Assembly (NCBI GenBank): GCA_051715425.1
Contig: JBPXJS010000002.1
Coordinates: forward strand, 124,001 to 188,000
DNA from: JAJTFA01 sp051715425
GTDB lineage: Bacteria; Bacteroidota; Bacteroidia; UKL13-3
Direction of reading: 5' to 3'
Length of the DNA: 64,000 nt
The notes below the pieces were generated by a model. That model saw nothing but the letters and a program-made list of their open reading frames with translations. It made no database searches and was not told the origin of the DNA. Of the stretch, positions 8,195 to 17,901 are shown piece after piece (positions within the stretch are counted from its first letter, which is position 1; every line of letters starts with the position of its first letter). A program made the translations under genes and the position numbers.

Positions 8195-11065
8195 TTAGCT
8201 GCCAGTTTGTGTTTCGTATGCCTCCAATGGCAAACATGCACATATCAGGTTTCTGTCGCCATGGGTATTATTTACTCTTCCCACAGTTGGCCAGAATTTG
8301 GCAGCCTTCACATAAGGTAAAGGGTAAGCGGCTTGCTGGCGGCTGTAGGAATGATTCCACTCATCTGCAGTAATTACATGAGCTGTATGAGGGGCATTTT
8401 TTAGTACATTGTCAGTTTTATCTGCTGTTCCTGTGATAATGGCCTCCACTTCCTCTTTAATAGTAATCATGGCATCACAAAAACGATCCAGCTCTGATTT
8501 TGGCTCACTCTCCGTTGGCTCCACCATAATAGTGCCTGCCACAGGGAAGCTCATGGTAGGAGCATGGAATCCATAATCCATTAAACGTTTGGCAATATCT
8601 TCGGCTTCTACACCGCTGGCCGATTTAAATACACGGGTATCAAGGATCATTTCATGTGCGCAACGGCCTTTTGATCCGGTATATAAAATCTGATAATGTT
8701 TTTCTAAACGTGCTTTGATATAGTTGGCATTTAAGATGGCATATTTTGTTGCATTTTCCAGCCCTTCTGTACCCATCATGCGTATATAAGCATAAGAAAT
8801 AAGCAGGATAGATGCACTGCCCCATGGAGCCGCACTTACTGCATGCATGGATTTATTTCCACCTTCCATATCTACCACAGCATGGCCGGGTAAAAAAGGC
8901 ACCAGGTGACTGGCTACTCCAATTGGTCCCATTCCGGGTCCGCCACCGCCATGTGGAATACAAAAAGTTTTGTGCAGGTTTAAATGGCATACATCTGCAC
9001 CAATATTTGCCGGACTGGTTAATCCAACCTGGGCATTCATATTGGCACCATCCATGTACACCTGACCACCGTTCTTATGTATTAATTCACACACTTCTGT
9101 AATGCGCTCTTCAAAAATACCGTAAGTACTTGGGTAGGTAACCATCAGGCAGGCCAAATGATCTTTGTGCTCTTCGGCTTTTGCTTTCAGGTCCTCAATA
9201 TCAACATATCCGTTCTCCAATGTTTTGGTAACAACTACCTTCATACCGGCCATTACAGCAGATGCAGGATTGGTACCGTGGGCAGAAGATGGGATTAATG
9301 CAATATTTCTATGCGTTTGCCCAATTGATTTAAAATATTCACGGATCACCATTAAACCGGCATACTCGCCCTGTGCACCTGCATTAGGCTGCAAACTGAT
9401 GCCGGCAAATCCGGTAACCTGTTTTAGGTAATCACTCAATTCATTAAAAATGCGTGTATATCCCTTAGCCTGATTGCGTGGAATAAACGGATGCAATAAG
9501 CCAAATCCGGGCATGGTTACCGGAATCATTTCTGCCGTAGCATTTAGTTTCATGGTACATGAGCCTAAAGCTATCATGCTATGGCATAAGGAAAGATCTT
9601 TTGATTCAAGCAGCTTAATATAACGCAGCATTTCATGCTCACTGTGATATGAGTTAAATACCGGATGGGTCATAAAATCACTCCTGCGGGCATAATCAGC
9701 CGGAACATTCAGTGGTGTTGTTTCATGCATTTTCAGATTGGAAACCTTGCCTGTAAGTGCAGTTACCAGAGCATTTACATCGGCAATGGTATGCGTTTCA
9801 TCAATGGAGATACCAATATGTTTATCGTCAACCTTGCGGATATTGATCTCTGCTTTCACACAATCTGCCAAAGCTTTTTCAGCAGAAGGAACTTCAATCA
9901 GCAGGGTATCAAAAAAGTGTTTGTTTTTTTGTTTAAGACCAAGCTCGGTTAATACGCTGCTCAGTTGATTGGCTAAGCCGTGCACCCGTCCTGCTATACC
10001 TTTTAAGCCTTTTGGTCCGTGGTATACACCATACATACTGGCCATAATGGAAAGTAATACCTGAGCTGTGCAAATATTGGAAGTTGCTTTTTCTCTGCGG
10101 ATATGCTGTTCGCGTGTTTGCAAAGCCATACGCAAGGCATTATTCCCCTGCGCATCTATACTTACTCCAATAATTCTGCCGGGCATCTGACGTTTATAAG
10201 CATCTCTGGTAGCAAAAAAACCGGCATGTGGTCCGCCATAACCCATAGGTACGCCAAAACGCTGTGCTGAACCAACTACTACGTCTGCACCCCATTCACC
10301 CGGAGGGGTTAATAAAGTAAGGCTTAATAAATCGGCTGCAACTGCCACCATCACATTTTTCTCCATGGCCTTTGCCATAAATTGGCTGTAGTCGTATACC
10401 TCACCGTTTCCGGCAGGATATTGAATAAGGGCACCAAAATAAGTGTCGTCTAATTCTATGGTGTGGTGATCTCCAATAACAAGCTCCACTCCAATCGGTT
10501 CGGTGCGGGTTTTTAATACATCAATCGTTTGCGGAAAACACAGGGAGGAAACAAAGAACTTGGTAGCCTGCTGATTTTTAGATTCCGAATGAAGCATATG
10601 CATCGCTTCGGCTGCCGCTGTTCCTTCGTCAAGTAAACTGGCATTGGCTATTTCCATCCCGGTAAGCTCAATAATCATGGTTTGGTAGTTTAACAGCGCC
10701 TCCAAACGACCTTGTGCAATTTCTGCCTGATAAGGAGTATATGCTGTGTACCATCCCGGGTTTTCGAAAATATTACGCAACACCACATTGGGTGTATGGG
10801 TACCATAATACCCCATACCAATAAAGTTTTTATAGATATTGTTTTCCTCCGAAATCTGCTTAAGCATTCCCAGTAGCTCCATTTCTGTTAACGGTTCAGG
10901 CAGTTTCATACGCTCTTTAAGCCGTATATGTGCCGGAATGGTTTCATCAATAAGCTGGTCTACACTCGATACACCAATTGTTTTTAACATGGAAGGCGTA
11001 TCATTTGAAATTGGGGAAATGTGACGTTTAATAAATTCGTCACTGTGGTTGGATGTAATATTCAT
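8195..11065 (-). CDS. gcvP: Glycine dehydrogenase (decarboxylating), P protein of the glycine cleavage system
   Basis: 956 residues, the usual length of the fused one-chain P protein. It decarboxylates glycine with pyridoxal phosphate and passes the aminomethyl group to the lipoyl H protein. The cofactor lysine is Lys699 in NLHKTFCIPHGGGGPGMGP. The N-terminal half carries FIGMGYYGTHTPNVVLRNI and the family glycine-rich stretch GGPHAGFFA. The gcvT and gcvH partners are not in the window. A possible minus-strand promoter box (TAAATTCG) lies at 11101-11108, about 36 bases upstream. The gene is monocistronic with a strong terminator. Confidence 0.97.
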   Translation of the reverse strand: MNITSNHSDEFIKRHISPISNDTPSMLKTIGVSSVDQLIDETIPAHIRLKERMKLPEPLTEMELLGMLKQISEENNIYKNFIGMGYYGTHTPNVVLRNIFENPGWYTAYTPYQAEIAQGRLEALLNYQTMIIELTGMEIANASLLDEGTAAAEAMHMLHSESKNQQATKFFVSSLCFPQTIDVLKTRTEPIGVELVIGDHHTIELDDTYFGALIQYPAGNGEVYDYSQFMAKAMEKNVMVAVAADLLSLTLLTPPGEWGADVVVGSAQRFGVPMGYGGPHAGFFATRDAYKRQMPGRIIGVSIDAQGNNALRMALQTREQHIRREKATSNICTAQVLLSIMASMYGVYHGPKGLKGIAGRVHGLANQLSSVLTELGLKQKNKHFFDTLLIEVPSAEKALADCVKAEINIRKVDDKHIGISIDETHTIADVNALVTALTGKVSNLKMHETTPLNVPADYARRSDFMTHPVFNSYHSEHEMLRYIKLLESKDLSLCHSMIALGSCTMKLNATAEMIPVTMPGFGLLHPFIPRNQAKGYTRIFNELSDYLKQVTGFAGISLQPNAGAQGEYAGLMVIREYFKSIGQTHRNIALIPSSAHGTNPASAVMAGMKVVVTKTLENGYVDIEDLKAKAEEHKDHLACLMVTYPSTYGIFEERITEVCELIHKNGGQVYMDGANMNAQVGLTSPANIGADVCHLNLHKTFCIPHGGGGPGMGPIGVASHLVPFLPGHAVVDMEGGNKSMHAVSAAPWGSASILLISYAYIRMMGTEGLENATKYAILNANYIKARLEKHYQILYTGSKGRCAHEMILDTRVFKSASGVEAEDIAKRLMDYGFHAPTMSFPVAGTIMVEPTESEPKSELDRFCDAMITIKEEVEAIITGTADKTDNVLKNAPHTAHVITADEWNHSYSRQQAAYPLPYVKAAKFWPTVGRVNNTHGDRNLICACLPLEAYETQTGS

Positions 11066-11133
11066 ATATCTCTGACGGTTATTGGCTGAATAAAGTTGGG
11101 CGAATTTAATGTTTTTGTGTTCTTAAAAAAGTG

Positions 11134-11164
11134 TTGTCTGTCAGGGTCTGTATTTCTATTTTTG
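11134..11164 (+). promoter_or_regulatory. Bacteroidota-type promoter for the DUF2147 gene
   Basis: TATTTTTG at 11157-11164 matches the -7 consensus TAnnTTTG. A TTG at 11134-11136, 20 bases further upstream, fits the -33 element. The predicted 5' leader to ATG 11234 is about 65 bases. Confidence 0.55.
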
Positions 11165-11233
11165 TATTAAAACTTCCCATACCATTTTGTTCTTATCCCG
11201 GAGTGTATATTTTTGAGCCTTAAACCAGCAAAC

Positions 11234-11680
11234 ATGAGGACTTTATTACTTCTTATTTCACTTTTTTACGGAACAGCCGCCATAAGCCAGAATACTGATG
11301 GAGATGCAATTATTGGCGTTTGGGAAACAGGAAATGGGAAGGCGCGGGTAAATATTATTAAATCCGGCAATTATTATTATGGCCGTATTGTTTGGCTAAA
11401 AGAACCCATGAACGAGGAGGGCAAACCAAAGGTAGATAAAAACAACCCGGATGAGTCGAAACGATTAACCCCTGTATTGGGATTGCGGTTATTGGCCGGT
11501 TTCGAGTTTAAGGGTGATAATCTGTGGGAGGAAGGTACCATTTACGATCCGGAGAGCGGCAGCACCTATAAATGCAAAATATCCCTGGAAGATAATAATA
11601 CCATGAATATCCGAGGTTTTATCGGTATTTCAGCTTTCGGCAGAACCGATACCTGGAAACGCCTCCAGCTAAAAAAATAA
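11234..11680 (+). CDS. DUF2147 domain exported protein
   Basis: 148 residues when started at ATG 11234, which places a signal peptide (MRTLLLLISLFYGTAAISQ) at the N terminus; an in-frame TTG at 11213 would add seven residues without a signal-like profile. The mature part has the DUF2147 pattern: DAIIGVWETGNGKARVNI near the start, then YYYGRIVWLKEP and a central GTIYDPESGSTYKCKI, closing with MNIRGFIGISAFGRTDTWKR. These small periplasmic proteins are thought to fold as lipocalin-like beta barrels; their ligand is unknown. The gene converges with the one at 11682 with only one base between the stops. Confidence 0.85.
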   Translation: MRTLLLLISLFYGTAAISQNTDGDAIIGVWETGNGKARVNIIKSGNYYYGRIVWLKEPMNEEGKPKVDKNNPDESKRLTPVLGLRLLAGFEFKGDNLWEEGTIYDPESGSTYKCKISLEDNNTMNIRGFIGISAFGRTDTWKRLQLKK

Positions 11681-11681
11681 C

Positions 11682-12743
11682 TTAAGGGCTAACCAGGTTA
11701 AGGCTGATATTAAAGTACAGCGGGTTGGTTAATTTGTTTTCCATCAGGTAACTTTTATCATCAAACAAACTCCGGAAAAACTCACCCCGGTCAATATTAA
11801 AATTATAATTTATCCGGTATCCGGTTTGAACCGAGATCCACAAAAACTTGTATACGGCAAACTCATAGGTAAGCCTGAACCTAAGCTCGGAGCGCCTTAG
11901 TTCAAGGTCATTTACTCCGGGGCCAAACATATTGTTCCTGTTTAAGAGATGATAGCTGTTTCCTTCCAGTTCATATCCTGCCAATAAAATATTTCTGGTG
12001 GTAAGGGTTCTCCTCACGGCTGCACGTGCAGGAAAAAGGGATTCTATTCCCCATTTGCGGTTTTCAAACGTATGGTTAAACAATACCAGAGGTATATAAC
12101 CCTGGGCCCCGGGACGGTAGGTTCTGGAAACACCAAGAGCCAGCATAGAACGGTCGTTGCGTTTCCATCCATAAAATGCCGCTGCTGTATACCTTGTTTT
12201 ACTTAAAAAGTCAGGCATATCTCCGCTGTTTAACTGATAGTTTCCATTCATATCGGCTGATACAAAAACGAGCAGGAAATTTTTCTCATCAAGTGGTTTA
12301 AAGAGGGTGCTGTTAAGTCCGGTGGTGCTTAAACCATGCACGGCAAGGCTGCGTGTAAAAGCATCTGTATTGTTTTCTGATATATCATAAAAAGATTGCC
12401 AATGGCTAAATCCCACTGCCCATTGAATGGTAGTTTTAGATACAACAGGCACATTACCTGATAAACGCATTCCAGAAACAGAACGAATTTCCTGCTTGCC
12501 AAAACCTGACGTTAAGGTATGAGGCCCCTGGAAATCATAGCCAAGAGAAACCAGTTTGTTTGGACTTAAATCAAGCACCTTGGATGTGCAATATCTTTTA
12601 ACACCTTCTGCCGGAGCCATATCAGCAAACTGGCTAAAATCAATGGTTTCGTTGGTGCCTGCCGTATCCGTTTGTGCATACAAAGCAGCAGAAATGATGA
12701 AACCAATACATAAAAATAACAGACTTTTTTTCATAGCAATCAA
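11682..12743 (-). CDS. Outer-membrane beta-barrel protein, DUF6268-like
   Basis: 353 residues. A signal peptide follows MKKSLLFLCIGFIISAALYA; the first codons read MIAMKKS, so the start may be at 12743 or 12734. The body alternates short hydrophobic and polar strands (WAVGFSHWQSFYDI, YTAAAFYGWKRNDRSMLALG, RFRLTYEFAVYKFLWISV) and ends NISLNLVSP, typical of a Bacteroidota outer-membrane barrel. It resembles what I remember of DUF6268 proteins, but I could not verify this. Function is unknown. It is monocistronic and divergent from ybaB. Confidence 0.6.
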   Translation of the reverse strand: MIAMKKSLLFLCIGFIISAALYAQTDTAGTNETIDFSQFADMAPAEGVKRYCTSKVLDLSPNKLVSLGYDFQGPHTLTSGFGKQEIRSVSGMRLSGNVPVVSKTTIQWAVGFSHWQSFYDISENNTDAFTRSLAVHGLSTTGLNSTLFKPLDEKNFLLVFVSADMNGNYQLNSGDMPDFLSKTRYTAAAFYGWKRNDRSMLALGVSRTYRPGAQGYIPLVLFNHTFENRKWGIESLFPARAAVRRTLTTRNILLAGYELEGNSYHLLNRNNMFGPGVNDLELRRSELRFRLTYEFAVYKFLWISVQTGYRINYNFNIDRGEFFRSLFDDKSYLMENKLTNPLYFNISLNLVSP

Positions 12744-12811
12744 TCGGTTTCAAAAGAGCAATAATATACGCTATAATAAAATGGAAGTTTTCTATATGAT
12801 GGGTAGCTTAG

Positions 12812-12819
12812 TATATTTG
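12812..12819 (+). promoter_or_regulatory. -7 promoter box for ybaB
   Basis: TATATTTG matches TAnnTTTG exactly and lies 21 bases before the ATG at 12841. The -33 position has only a T-run, not a clear TTG. Confidence 0.45.
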
Positions 12820-12840
12820 TGTGCCTAAATTTTAAGAAAT

Positions 12841-13140
12841 ATGTTTGGAAAATTAGCAGAAGCGCAGAAAAAAGCAGAGGAAATAAAAACACGCCTAAAT
12901 GCCATTACCGTAGAAGGGGAGGCGGGAAACGGGCTGGTAAAGGTGGTAGCCAACGGTAATCGCATGATTAAAGATATTGTTATTGCAGATGAACTGATGG
13001 TTGCTGAAAGAAAAGAAGAACTTCAGGACTTACTCGTAATAGCAAGTGAAAAAGCATTGCAGCAGGCTGAAAATATATCTCAAACCGAAATGATGAGCCT
13101 GATGGGCGGAATGGGCCTGGGTAATCTTTTTGGCAAGTAA
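12841..13140 (+). CDS. ybaB: YbaB/EbfC family nucleoid-associated protein
   Basis: 99 residues, the usual size. It begins with a helical region (MFGKLAEAQKKAEEIKTRL), then the beta-strand core VEGEAGNGLVKVVANGNRMI, a second helix, and a Met/Gly-rich tail (MMSLMGGMGLGNLFGK). By family it is a dimeric DNA-binding protein in the cytoplasm. Elsewhere it often sits beside dnaX and recR; here it stands between an outer-membrane protein gene and waaA, with its own promoter box just upstream. Confidence 0.92.
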   Translation: MFGKLAEAQKKAEEIKTRLNAITVEGEAGNGLVKVVANGNRMIKDIVIADELMVAERKEELQDLLVIASEKALQQAENISQTEMMSLMGGMGLGNLFGK

Positions 13141-13285
13141 TATAAAAGAGAAAGCCGAACTTACTAAAGTCCGGCTTCTCCTCCTAGCTATGAAACTTAA
13201 ACAGCATTACTGCTGCGTTCCGTTGTGCAATTTAGTTGGTTTATCTTGCTATACAACCATTGGGCGGTATTAATAAAGTAAAATT

Positions 13286-14557
13286 TTACTTCTGCTTGTA
13301 AAGCAGGCGATTAAAAATCGGATGTAATAAAATATGCTGTGTTGCTCCCCTGTTTTGCTCAATAAAATTCCTGGAGTTTTCTCCTGCCTGCTTGCAAAAT
13401 TGTTGGTTAGATACCATATCAGTGAGCAGGTGGTTTAATTCATTGGCATTATTAATAATAAATCCGCCACCTGATTTAGCTAATGCAAGGGCTTCAGGAA
13501 ATTTGTCGTGATTGTTGGGGCCATAAAATACCGGGATACCAAATGTTGCAGGTTCTAAAATATTATGCAATCCCTTTTGCCCAAATCCTCCTCCCACCAA
13601 GGCTACATTTGCATAACTGTAAGCTGAGGCAAGCATACCCACATTATCCATTATTAATACGTCAATATCAATTTCGTTTTCAAACCTGGAAAATCGGCTT
13701 GTACGATATGCGGCAAATGTTTTTTCAATATCGGAAATGCGTGCTTCAGATATTTCATGTGGTGCTATCAGCAATTTTAACCGGTGAATGCGTAAGGCGT
13801 TGCAGCCTGCCAGCATACCTTCCTCTGCAGGGTATGAACTTCCGGCAACAATAAGTTTGTTATCACCTTTAAAGCGGGCTATTTTATCTATTTTTTCTGC
13901 GGCAAGTGATGTTTGCCAAACCCTGTCAAATCGGGTATCACCGGCTTTAGAGGCTTGGGTTATACCTGCCTGCTTCAATATCTCAACCGATGTTTCGTTT
14001 TGTGTAAAAATATGGGTAAAGAGGTGAAGCATTCCTTTATAAAAAGAGGCGTATGGTTTAAAAAAAAGTTGTTCTTTCCTGAACAGTGCAGAAATAAGCA
14101 ATACCGGAATTTTTTTGCGATGCAGTTCCAGCAGATAAAAGTACCAGAACTCATATTTGGTAAAAATGGCTGCAACCGGTTGTATTGTTTCTATAAAAGC
14201 TCTGGCATTGCTTCTGCTGTCATCCGGCAGATAGAAAATATAATCTGCACCTTGGTAGTTCTTGCGAATTTCATAACCCGATGGGGAAAAAAAAGTAACC
14301 ACAACAGCCACCTCCTGATGGCTCTTTTTTAATTCTTCCATCACAGGTCTTGCCTGTTCAAACTCGCCCAATGAGGCACAATGAAACCATATTTTTGCTC
14401 TGCTATCACCAGATGTTTTGAGCCTGATATGAGAGAGAATCTCTTTGCGCCCGCTGGTATAAAGTTTAGCCTTGTTGTTAAAAGGTGACAGCAGCCGCAC
14501 CAGTAAAAAGTAAAACCGGGTTGTAATAATGTAAATAAGGAAGCCGGCTATTCTCAT
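13286..14557 (-). CDS. waaA: 3-deoxy-D-manno-octulosonic acid (Kdo) transferase
   Basis: 423 residues. An N-terminal membrane anchor (about residues 3-24, IAGFLIYIITTRFYFLLVRL) precedes the GT-B fold. The family motif HCASLGEFEQARP includes Glu65 at the position of the catalytic base. The second half has the nucleotide-sugar binding region (VALVGGGFGQKGLHNILEPA, then FGIPVFYGPNNHDKF). It transfers Kdo from CMP-Kdo to lipid A precursor at the inner membrane. Its start overlaps the stop of the upstream outer-membrane gene by four bases (ATGA type), so the two are probably co-translated. Confidence 0.95.
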   Translation of the reverse strand: MRIAGFLIYIITTRFYFLLVRLLSPFNNKAKLYTSGRKEILSHIRLKTSGDSRAKIWFHCASLGEFEQARPVMEELKKSHQEVAVVVTFFSPSGYEIRKNYQGADYIFYLPDDSRSNARAFIETIQPVAAIFTKYEFWYFYLLELHRKKIPVLLISALFRKEQLFFKPYASFYKGMLHLFTHIFTQNETSVEILKQAGITQASKAGDTRFDRVWQTSLAAEKIDKIARFKGDNKLIVAGSSYPAEEGMLAGCNALRIHRLKLLIAPHEISEARISDIEKTFAAYRTSRFSRFENEIDIDVLIMDNVGMLASAYSYANVALVGGGFGQKGLHNILEPATFGIPVFYGPNNHDKFPEALALAKSGGGFIINNANELNHLLTDMVSNQQFCKQAGENSRNFIEQNRGATQHILLHPIFNRLLYKQK

Positions 14558-15330
14558 TTGAAGTGGAACTCGTCTTCCTCTTTAGTGGTTAAATACATGG
14601 GAATCATCCAGGCAAAACGGATACCCCACATCATATCAAGCCGTTGTTTGGTATCGGCACTCATCAGGTCGTAATTGTATTTTCTTACACTTTGAGTAAA
14701 TGCCTGGGTCATATCAAAAGCAGCATAAAAATTAATAAAGCGGTTTTTGCTGTGAAAGTAATACCCTACGGTTTCAGAGAGGGCAGGACCCATGCTTAAT
14801 CTGTCGTATCCCTTTTTAAACTGATCCGTTAAGGGAGCTATATCGTTGTTTGTTGTGGTAATATTAATATGATGCGAGAAAAAACCGGGACCGGCCATCA
14901 CCATAATACCCGAGTTTCTGTTTAGTACCGATAACGGAAATACTTTACCAAATTTAGCGTACAACTGAATACCGCGCATGGTTAACGAGTATTCTGCCGG
15001 ATAGCCTCCGGTATTGGTAATTACGCCATTGCTGTTGGTAAGGTTAAGCAGAAAATTGTTTTCCTTAATTACATCGCCAAACAAATAGGCACCATCAAGT
15101 GAGTATACAAAATTCCCCTTGGTTTTAAAGAGGAAACCAAAACCTGCTCCATGTATGGTTCCAAACCTCTTCGATAAATCGGCAGATGGTTCATGGTAAG
15201 TATAATGAAACTGAAAATTGAAAATTTTATTGGGCTTCATATCATCTGCTCGTTTCTGCTGTGCCAAAATAACGGCCGGTTTCAAGAAAATTGTTGCAAT
15301 ACAGATGATTAAGATGTGTATTCTGTTCAT
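14554..15330 (-). CDS. Predicted outer-membrane beta-barrel protein
   Basis: 258 residues with a signal peptide (MNRIHILIICIATIFLKPAVILA, cut before QQ). The rest has barrel-like strands (FNFQFHYTYHEPSADLSKRF, HGAGFGFLFKTKGNFVYSLD, NSGIMVMAGPGFFSHHINI) and a C-terminal WMIPMYLTTKEEDEFHFK. I do not recognise a named family. It overlaps waaA by four bases, so a role in the envelope, perhaps in lipopolysaccharide handling, is plausible but only inferred. A CAAAAATA box (minus-strand TATTTTTG) sits just upstream at 15339-15346. Confidence 0.65.
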   Translation of the reverse strand: MNRIHILIICIATIFLKPAVILAQQKRADDMKPNKIFNFQFHYTYHEPSADLSKRFGTIHGAGFGFLFKTKGNFVYSLDGAYLFGDVIKENNFLLNLTNSNGVITNTGGYPAEYSLTMRGIQLYAKFGKVFPLSVLNRNSGIMVMAGPGFFSHHINITTTNNDIAPLTDQFKKGYDRLSMGPALSETVGYYFHSKNRFINFYAAFDMTQAFTQSVRKYNYDLMSADTKQRLDMMWGIRFAWMIPMYLTTKEEDEFHFK

Positions 15331-15338
15331 TTTGATTT

Positions 15339-15346
15339 CAAAAATA
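15339..15346 (-). promoter_or_regulatory. -7 promoter box for the outer-membrane protein / waaA operon
   Basis: On the minus strand this reads TATTTTTG, an exact TAnnTTTG match. Its distance to the ATG at 15330 leaves only a few bases of leader. No clear -33 TTG is seen. Confidence 0.4.
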
Positions 15347-15376
15347 GCTTATTTATCTAAATGTAAAAGGTAAGAT

Positions 15377-15384
15377 TATATTTG
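15377..15384 (+). promoter_or_regulatory. -7 promoter box for the nucleotide-sugar operon
   Basis: TATATTTG, an exact TAnnTTTG match, lies 26 bases before the ATG at 15411. No clear -33 TTG at the usual spacing. Confidence 0.45.
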
Positions 15385-15410
15385 CGCCACTAAATTTATA
15401 AGACATAGAC

Positions 15411-16556
15411 ATGCGAAACATTCAAATGGTTGATTTGAATAGCCAATATCTCAAAATAAAATCAGAAATAGATAAAGCAGTATTGGATGTAATTGAATCT
15501 ACCAGATTTATAAACGGACCGGCAGTGCAGGAATTTGCCGGAGAATTGGCAAACTATCTGCAGGTGAAACATGTTATTCCATGTGCAAATGGTACCGATG
15601 CCCTTCAAATAGCCATGATGGCATTAAACCTGCAACCTGGCGATGAGGTTATTTTGCCCGCATTTACCTACGTAGCTACCGCTGAGGTAATTGCCTTGTT
15701 AAAGTTAAAACCGGTGATGGTTGATGTTGACCCCAAAACTTTTTTAATTGATATCCATCTGATAGAAGCTGCCATTACTCCTAAAACCAAAGCGATTGTT
15801 CCGGTACACCTGTTTGGCCAAAGTGCCAATATGGAAGCCATTATGCAAATTGCAAACAAACACAACCTCTATGTAATTGAAGATACTGCTCAGGCTATTG
15901 GCGCAACTTATACCTTCTCTGATGGCCGTAAGCAAAAAGCAGGAACTATCGGAACCATTGGTGCTACATCCTTTTTCCCTTCAAAAAACCTGGGTTGTTT
16001 TGGAGACGGAGGGGCCTTATTTACCAATGATGAAAACCTTGGCAAAAGATTAAAAATGATTGCCAATCATGGTCAGAGTGTGCAATATTTTCACGATGAT
16101 ATTGGTGTAAACTCCCGCCTGGATACCATACAGGCTGCCGTTTTAAAAGTGAAACTTAAGCACCTGGATACTTATGCAAAAGCCCGTAATGAGGTGGCTG
16201 ATTTTTACGATAAGGCTTTTTTAAATCATCCCAATTTGTTAACTCCGGTAAGGGTAAAAGATTCGGATCATGTTTTTCATCAGTATACCATGCAAACCTG
16301 TGGAATAGACCGGGACCATATGCGTAAGTGGCTGGCAGAAAAAAATATTCCTTCTATGGTGTATTATCCTATCCCGTTGCATTGGCAAAAGGCCTATGCC
16401 GATGAGCAATTCCCCAAAGGCAGCTTGCCGGTAACAGAGAAGTTATGTACCTGTGTGATATCACTGCCTATCAGCACAGAAATGGATGAAGAGCAATTGA
16501 ATTATATTACTGCTCATGTTTTGGAATATTGTAAACAACACGTTAAAGAAAATTAA
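15411..16556 (+). CDS. DegT/DnrJ/EryC1 family sugar aminotransferase
   Basis: 381 residues. Fold type I PLP enzyme: ANGTDALQIAMMAL near residue 60 binds the phosphate, EDTAQAIGA carries the ring-stacking Asp, and FFPSKNLGCFGDGG holds the cofactor Lys192. The closest described enzymes I can think of are the WbpE/WlbC-type aminotransferases acting on UDP-3-keto-hexuronic acids, which would fit the UDP-glucose dehydrogenase immediately downstream. It is first in an operon with ugd (6-base gap) and an SDR. It presumably makes an amino sugar for surface glycans; the exact substrate is inferred. Confidence 0.88.
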   Translation: MRNIQMVDLNSQYLKIKSEIDKAVLDVIESTRFINGPAVQEFAGELANYLQVKHVIPCANGTDALQIAMMALNLQPGDEVILPAFTYVATAEVIALLKLKPVMVDVDPKTFLIDIHLIEAAITPKTKAIVPVHLFGQSANMEAIMQIANKHNLYVIEDTAQAIGATYTFSDGRKQKAGTIGTIGATSFFPSKNLGCFGDGGALFTNDENLGKRLKMIANHGQSVQYFHDDIGVNSRLDTIQAAVLKVKLKHLDTYAKARNEVADFYDKAFLNHPNLLTPVRVKDSDHVFHQYTMQTCGIDRDHMRKWLAEKNIPSMVYYPIPLHWQKAYADEQFPKGSLPVTEKLCTCVISLPISTEMDEEQLNYITAHVLEYCKQHVKEN

Positions 16557-16562
16557 TAACAC

Positions 16563-17891
16563 ATGAAAATAGCTGTAGTTGGTACAGGTTATGTTGGTCT
16601 GGTAACAGGTGCATGTTTATCAGACGTTGGTATTGATGTTACCTGCATTGATATTGATGAGAAAAAAATTGAAAACCTAAATAAAGGGATTTTGCCCATT
16701 TATGAGCCAGGTTTGGAAGAGATTGTAGAACGCAATACCAAAGCCGGGCGCTTACACTTTTCTACTTCGCTTGCAACAAGTATTCACGGGTGTGATGTGG
16801 CTTTTATTGCCGTAGGTACTCCTCCCGGTGAAGATGGCAGTGCCGATTTGAAGTATGTATTAGGTGTGGCCAAAGAAATAGGTGAGCATATTGAAGATTA
16901 TATTGTAGTGGTTACCAAAAGCACGGTACCTGTGGGAACAGCCAAAAAAGTAAAACAGGCAGTACAGGATGCATTGGATAAACGCAAAGCAAGAACATTA
17001 TTTGATGTAGCCTCTAATCCTGAATTCTTAAAAGAGGGTGCAGCCATTGATGATTTTCAGAAACCTGATAGGATTGTGATTGGGGTGGAAAGTCACCGTG
17101 CCGAAGAAATTATGCGTAAACTGTATAAGCCATTTTTATTGAATGGTCATCCTATCATTTTTATGGATATTCCTTCTGCAGAAATGACCAAGTATGCTGC
17201 AAATGCTATGCTGGCAACCAAAATCAGCTTTATGAATGATATAGCCAATTTGTGTGAAATAATGGGTGCTGATGTAAACCTGGTAAGAAAAGGTATAGGA
17301 AGCGATCCGCGCATTGGTAACAAATTTATTTATCCGGGTATTGGTTATGGTGGTTCGTGTTTTCCTAAAGATGTAAAAGCGCTGGTGAAAACTGCAGAGG
17401 ATAACGGATACAGCATGCGTATTTTAAAATCGGTTGAAGATGTAAACGAAAGCCAAAAATCGGTGCTGTTTAATAAGATTTCAACTCATTACAGCGGAAC
17501 GCTAAAAGGAAAAACATTTGCTCTGTGGGGTTTATCTTTTAAACCCAAAACGGATGATATGCGCGAAGCACCTTCTCTGGTAATTATTGAAAAGTTGCTT
17601 AAAGCCGGTGCCAATATTGTTGCCTATGATCCGGTTGCCATGCACGAAGCCAAAAAAATACTGGGAGAGCAGATTTCTTATGTATCTAAACCGGAGTCTG
17701 CATTGATTGATGCCGATGGTTTAATCATTGCCACAGAATGGCCTGAGTTTCGTTCTCCGGATTTCCATGTGATTAAAAAGCTGATGAAAGGCCATGTAAT
17801 TTTTGACGGACGTAATATTTACGACCTGGCAGAAATGAAAGAACTTGGCTTCAGTTATTACTGCATTGGTGTTAATACCACACAACAATAA
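16563..17891 (+). CDS. ugd: UDP-glucose 6-dehydrogenase
   Basis: 442 residues. It oxidises UDP-glucose to UDP-glucuronate using two NAD+. The N-terminal Rossmann motif is MKIAVVGTGYVGLVTGACLS; the catalytic cysteine is Cys266 in GYGGSCFPKD; the C-terminal UDP-binding domain has FALWGLSFKPKTDDMREAPS. A related nucleotide-sugar dehydrogenase could have a different sugar, but the motifs are those of UDP-glucose enzymes. It sits between the aminotransferase and a UDP-glucuronate decarboxylase-like SDR, which together form a UDP-glucuronate branch. Confidence 0.94.
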   Translation: MKIAVVGTGYVGLVTGACLSDVGIDVTCIDIDEKKIENLNKGILPIYEPGLEEIVERNTKAGRLHFSTSLATSIHGCDVAFIAVGTPPGEDGSADLKYVLGVAKEIGEHIEDYIVVVTKSTVPVGTAKKVKQAVQDALDKRKARTLFDVASNPEFLKEGAAIDDFQKPDRIVIGVESHRAEEIMRKLYKPFLLNGHPIIFMDIPSAEMTKYAANAMLATKISFMNDIANLCEIMGADVNLVRKGIGSDPRIGNKFIYPGIGYGGSCFPKDVKALVKTAEDNGYSMRILKSVEDVNESQKSVLFNKISTHYSGTLKGKTFALWGLSFKPKTDDMREAPSLVIIEKLLKAGANIVAYDPVAMHEAKKILGEQISYVSKPESALIDADGLIIATEWPEFRSPDFHVIKKLMKGHVIFDGRNIYDLAEMKELGFSYYCIGVNTTQQ

Positions 17892-17901
17892 TTCCCATAT
17901 T

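Noticed and set aside
13148..13180. Hairpin after ybaB (GAGAAAGCCG and CGGCTTCTC)
   Set aside because: The stem has a bulge and a mismatch, and no T-run follows, so I do not call a terminator.
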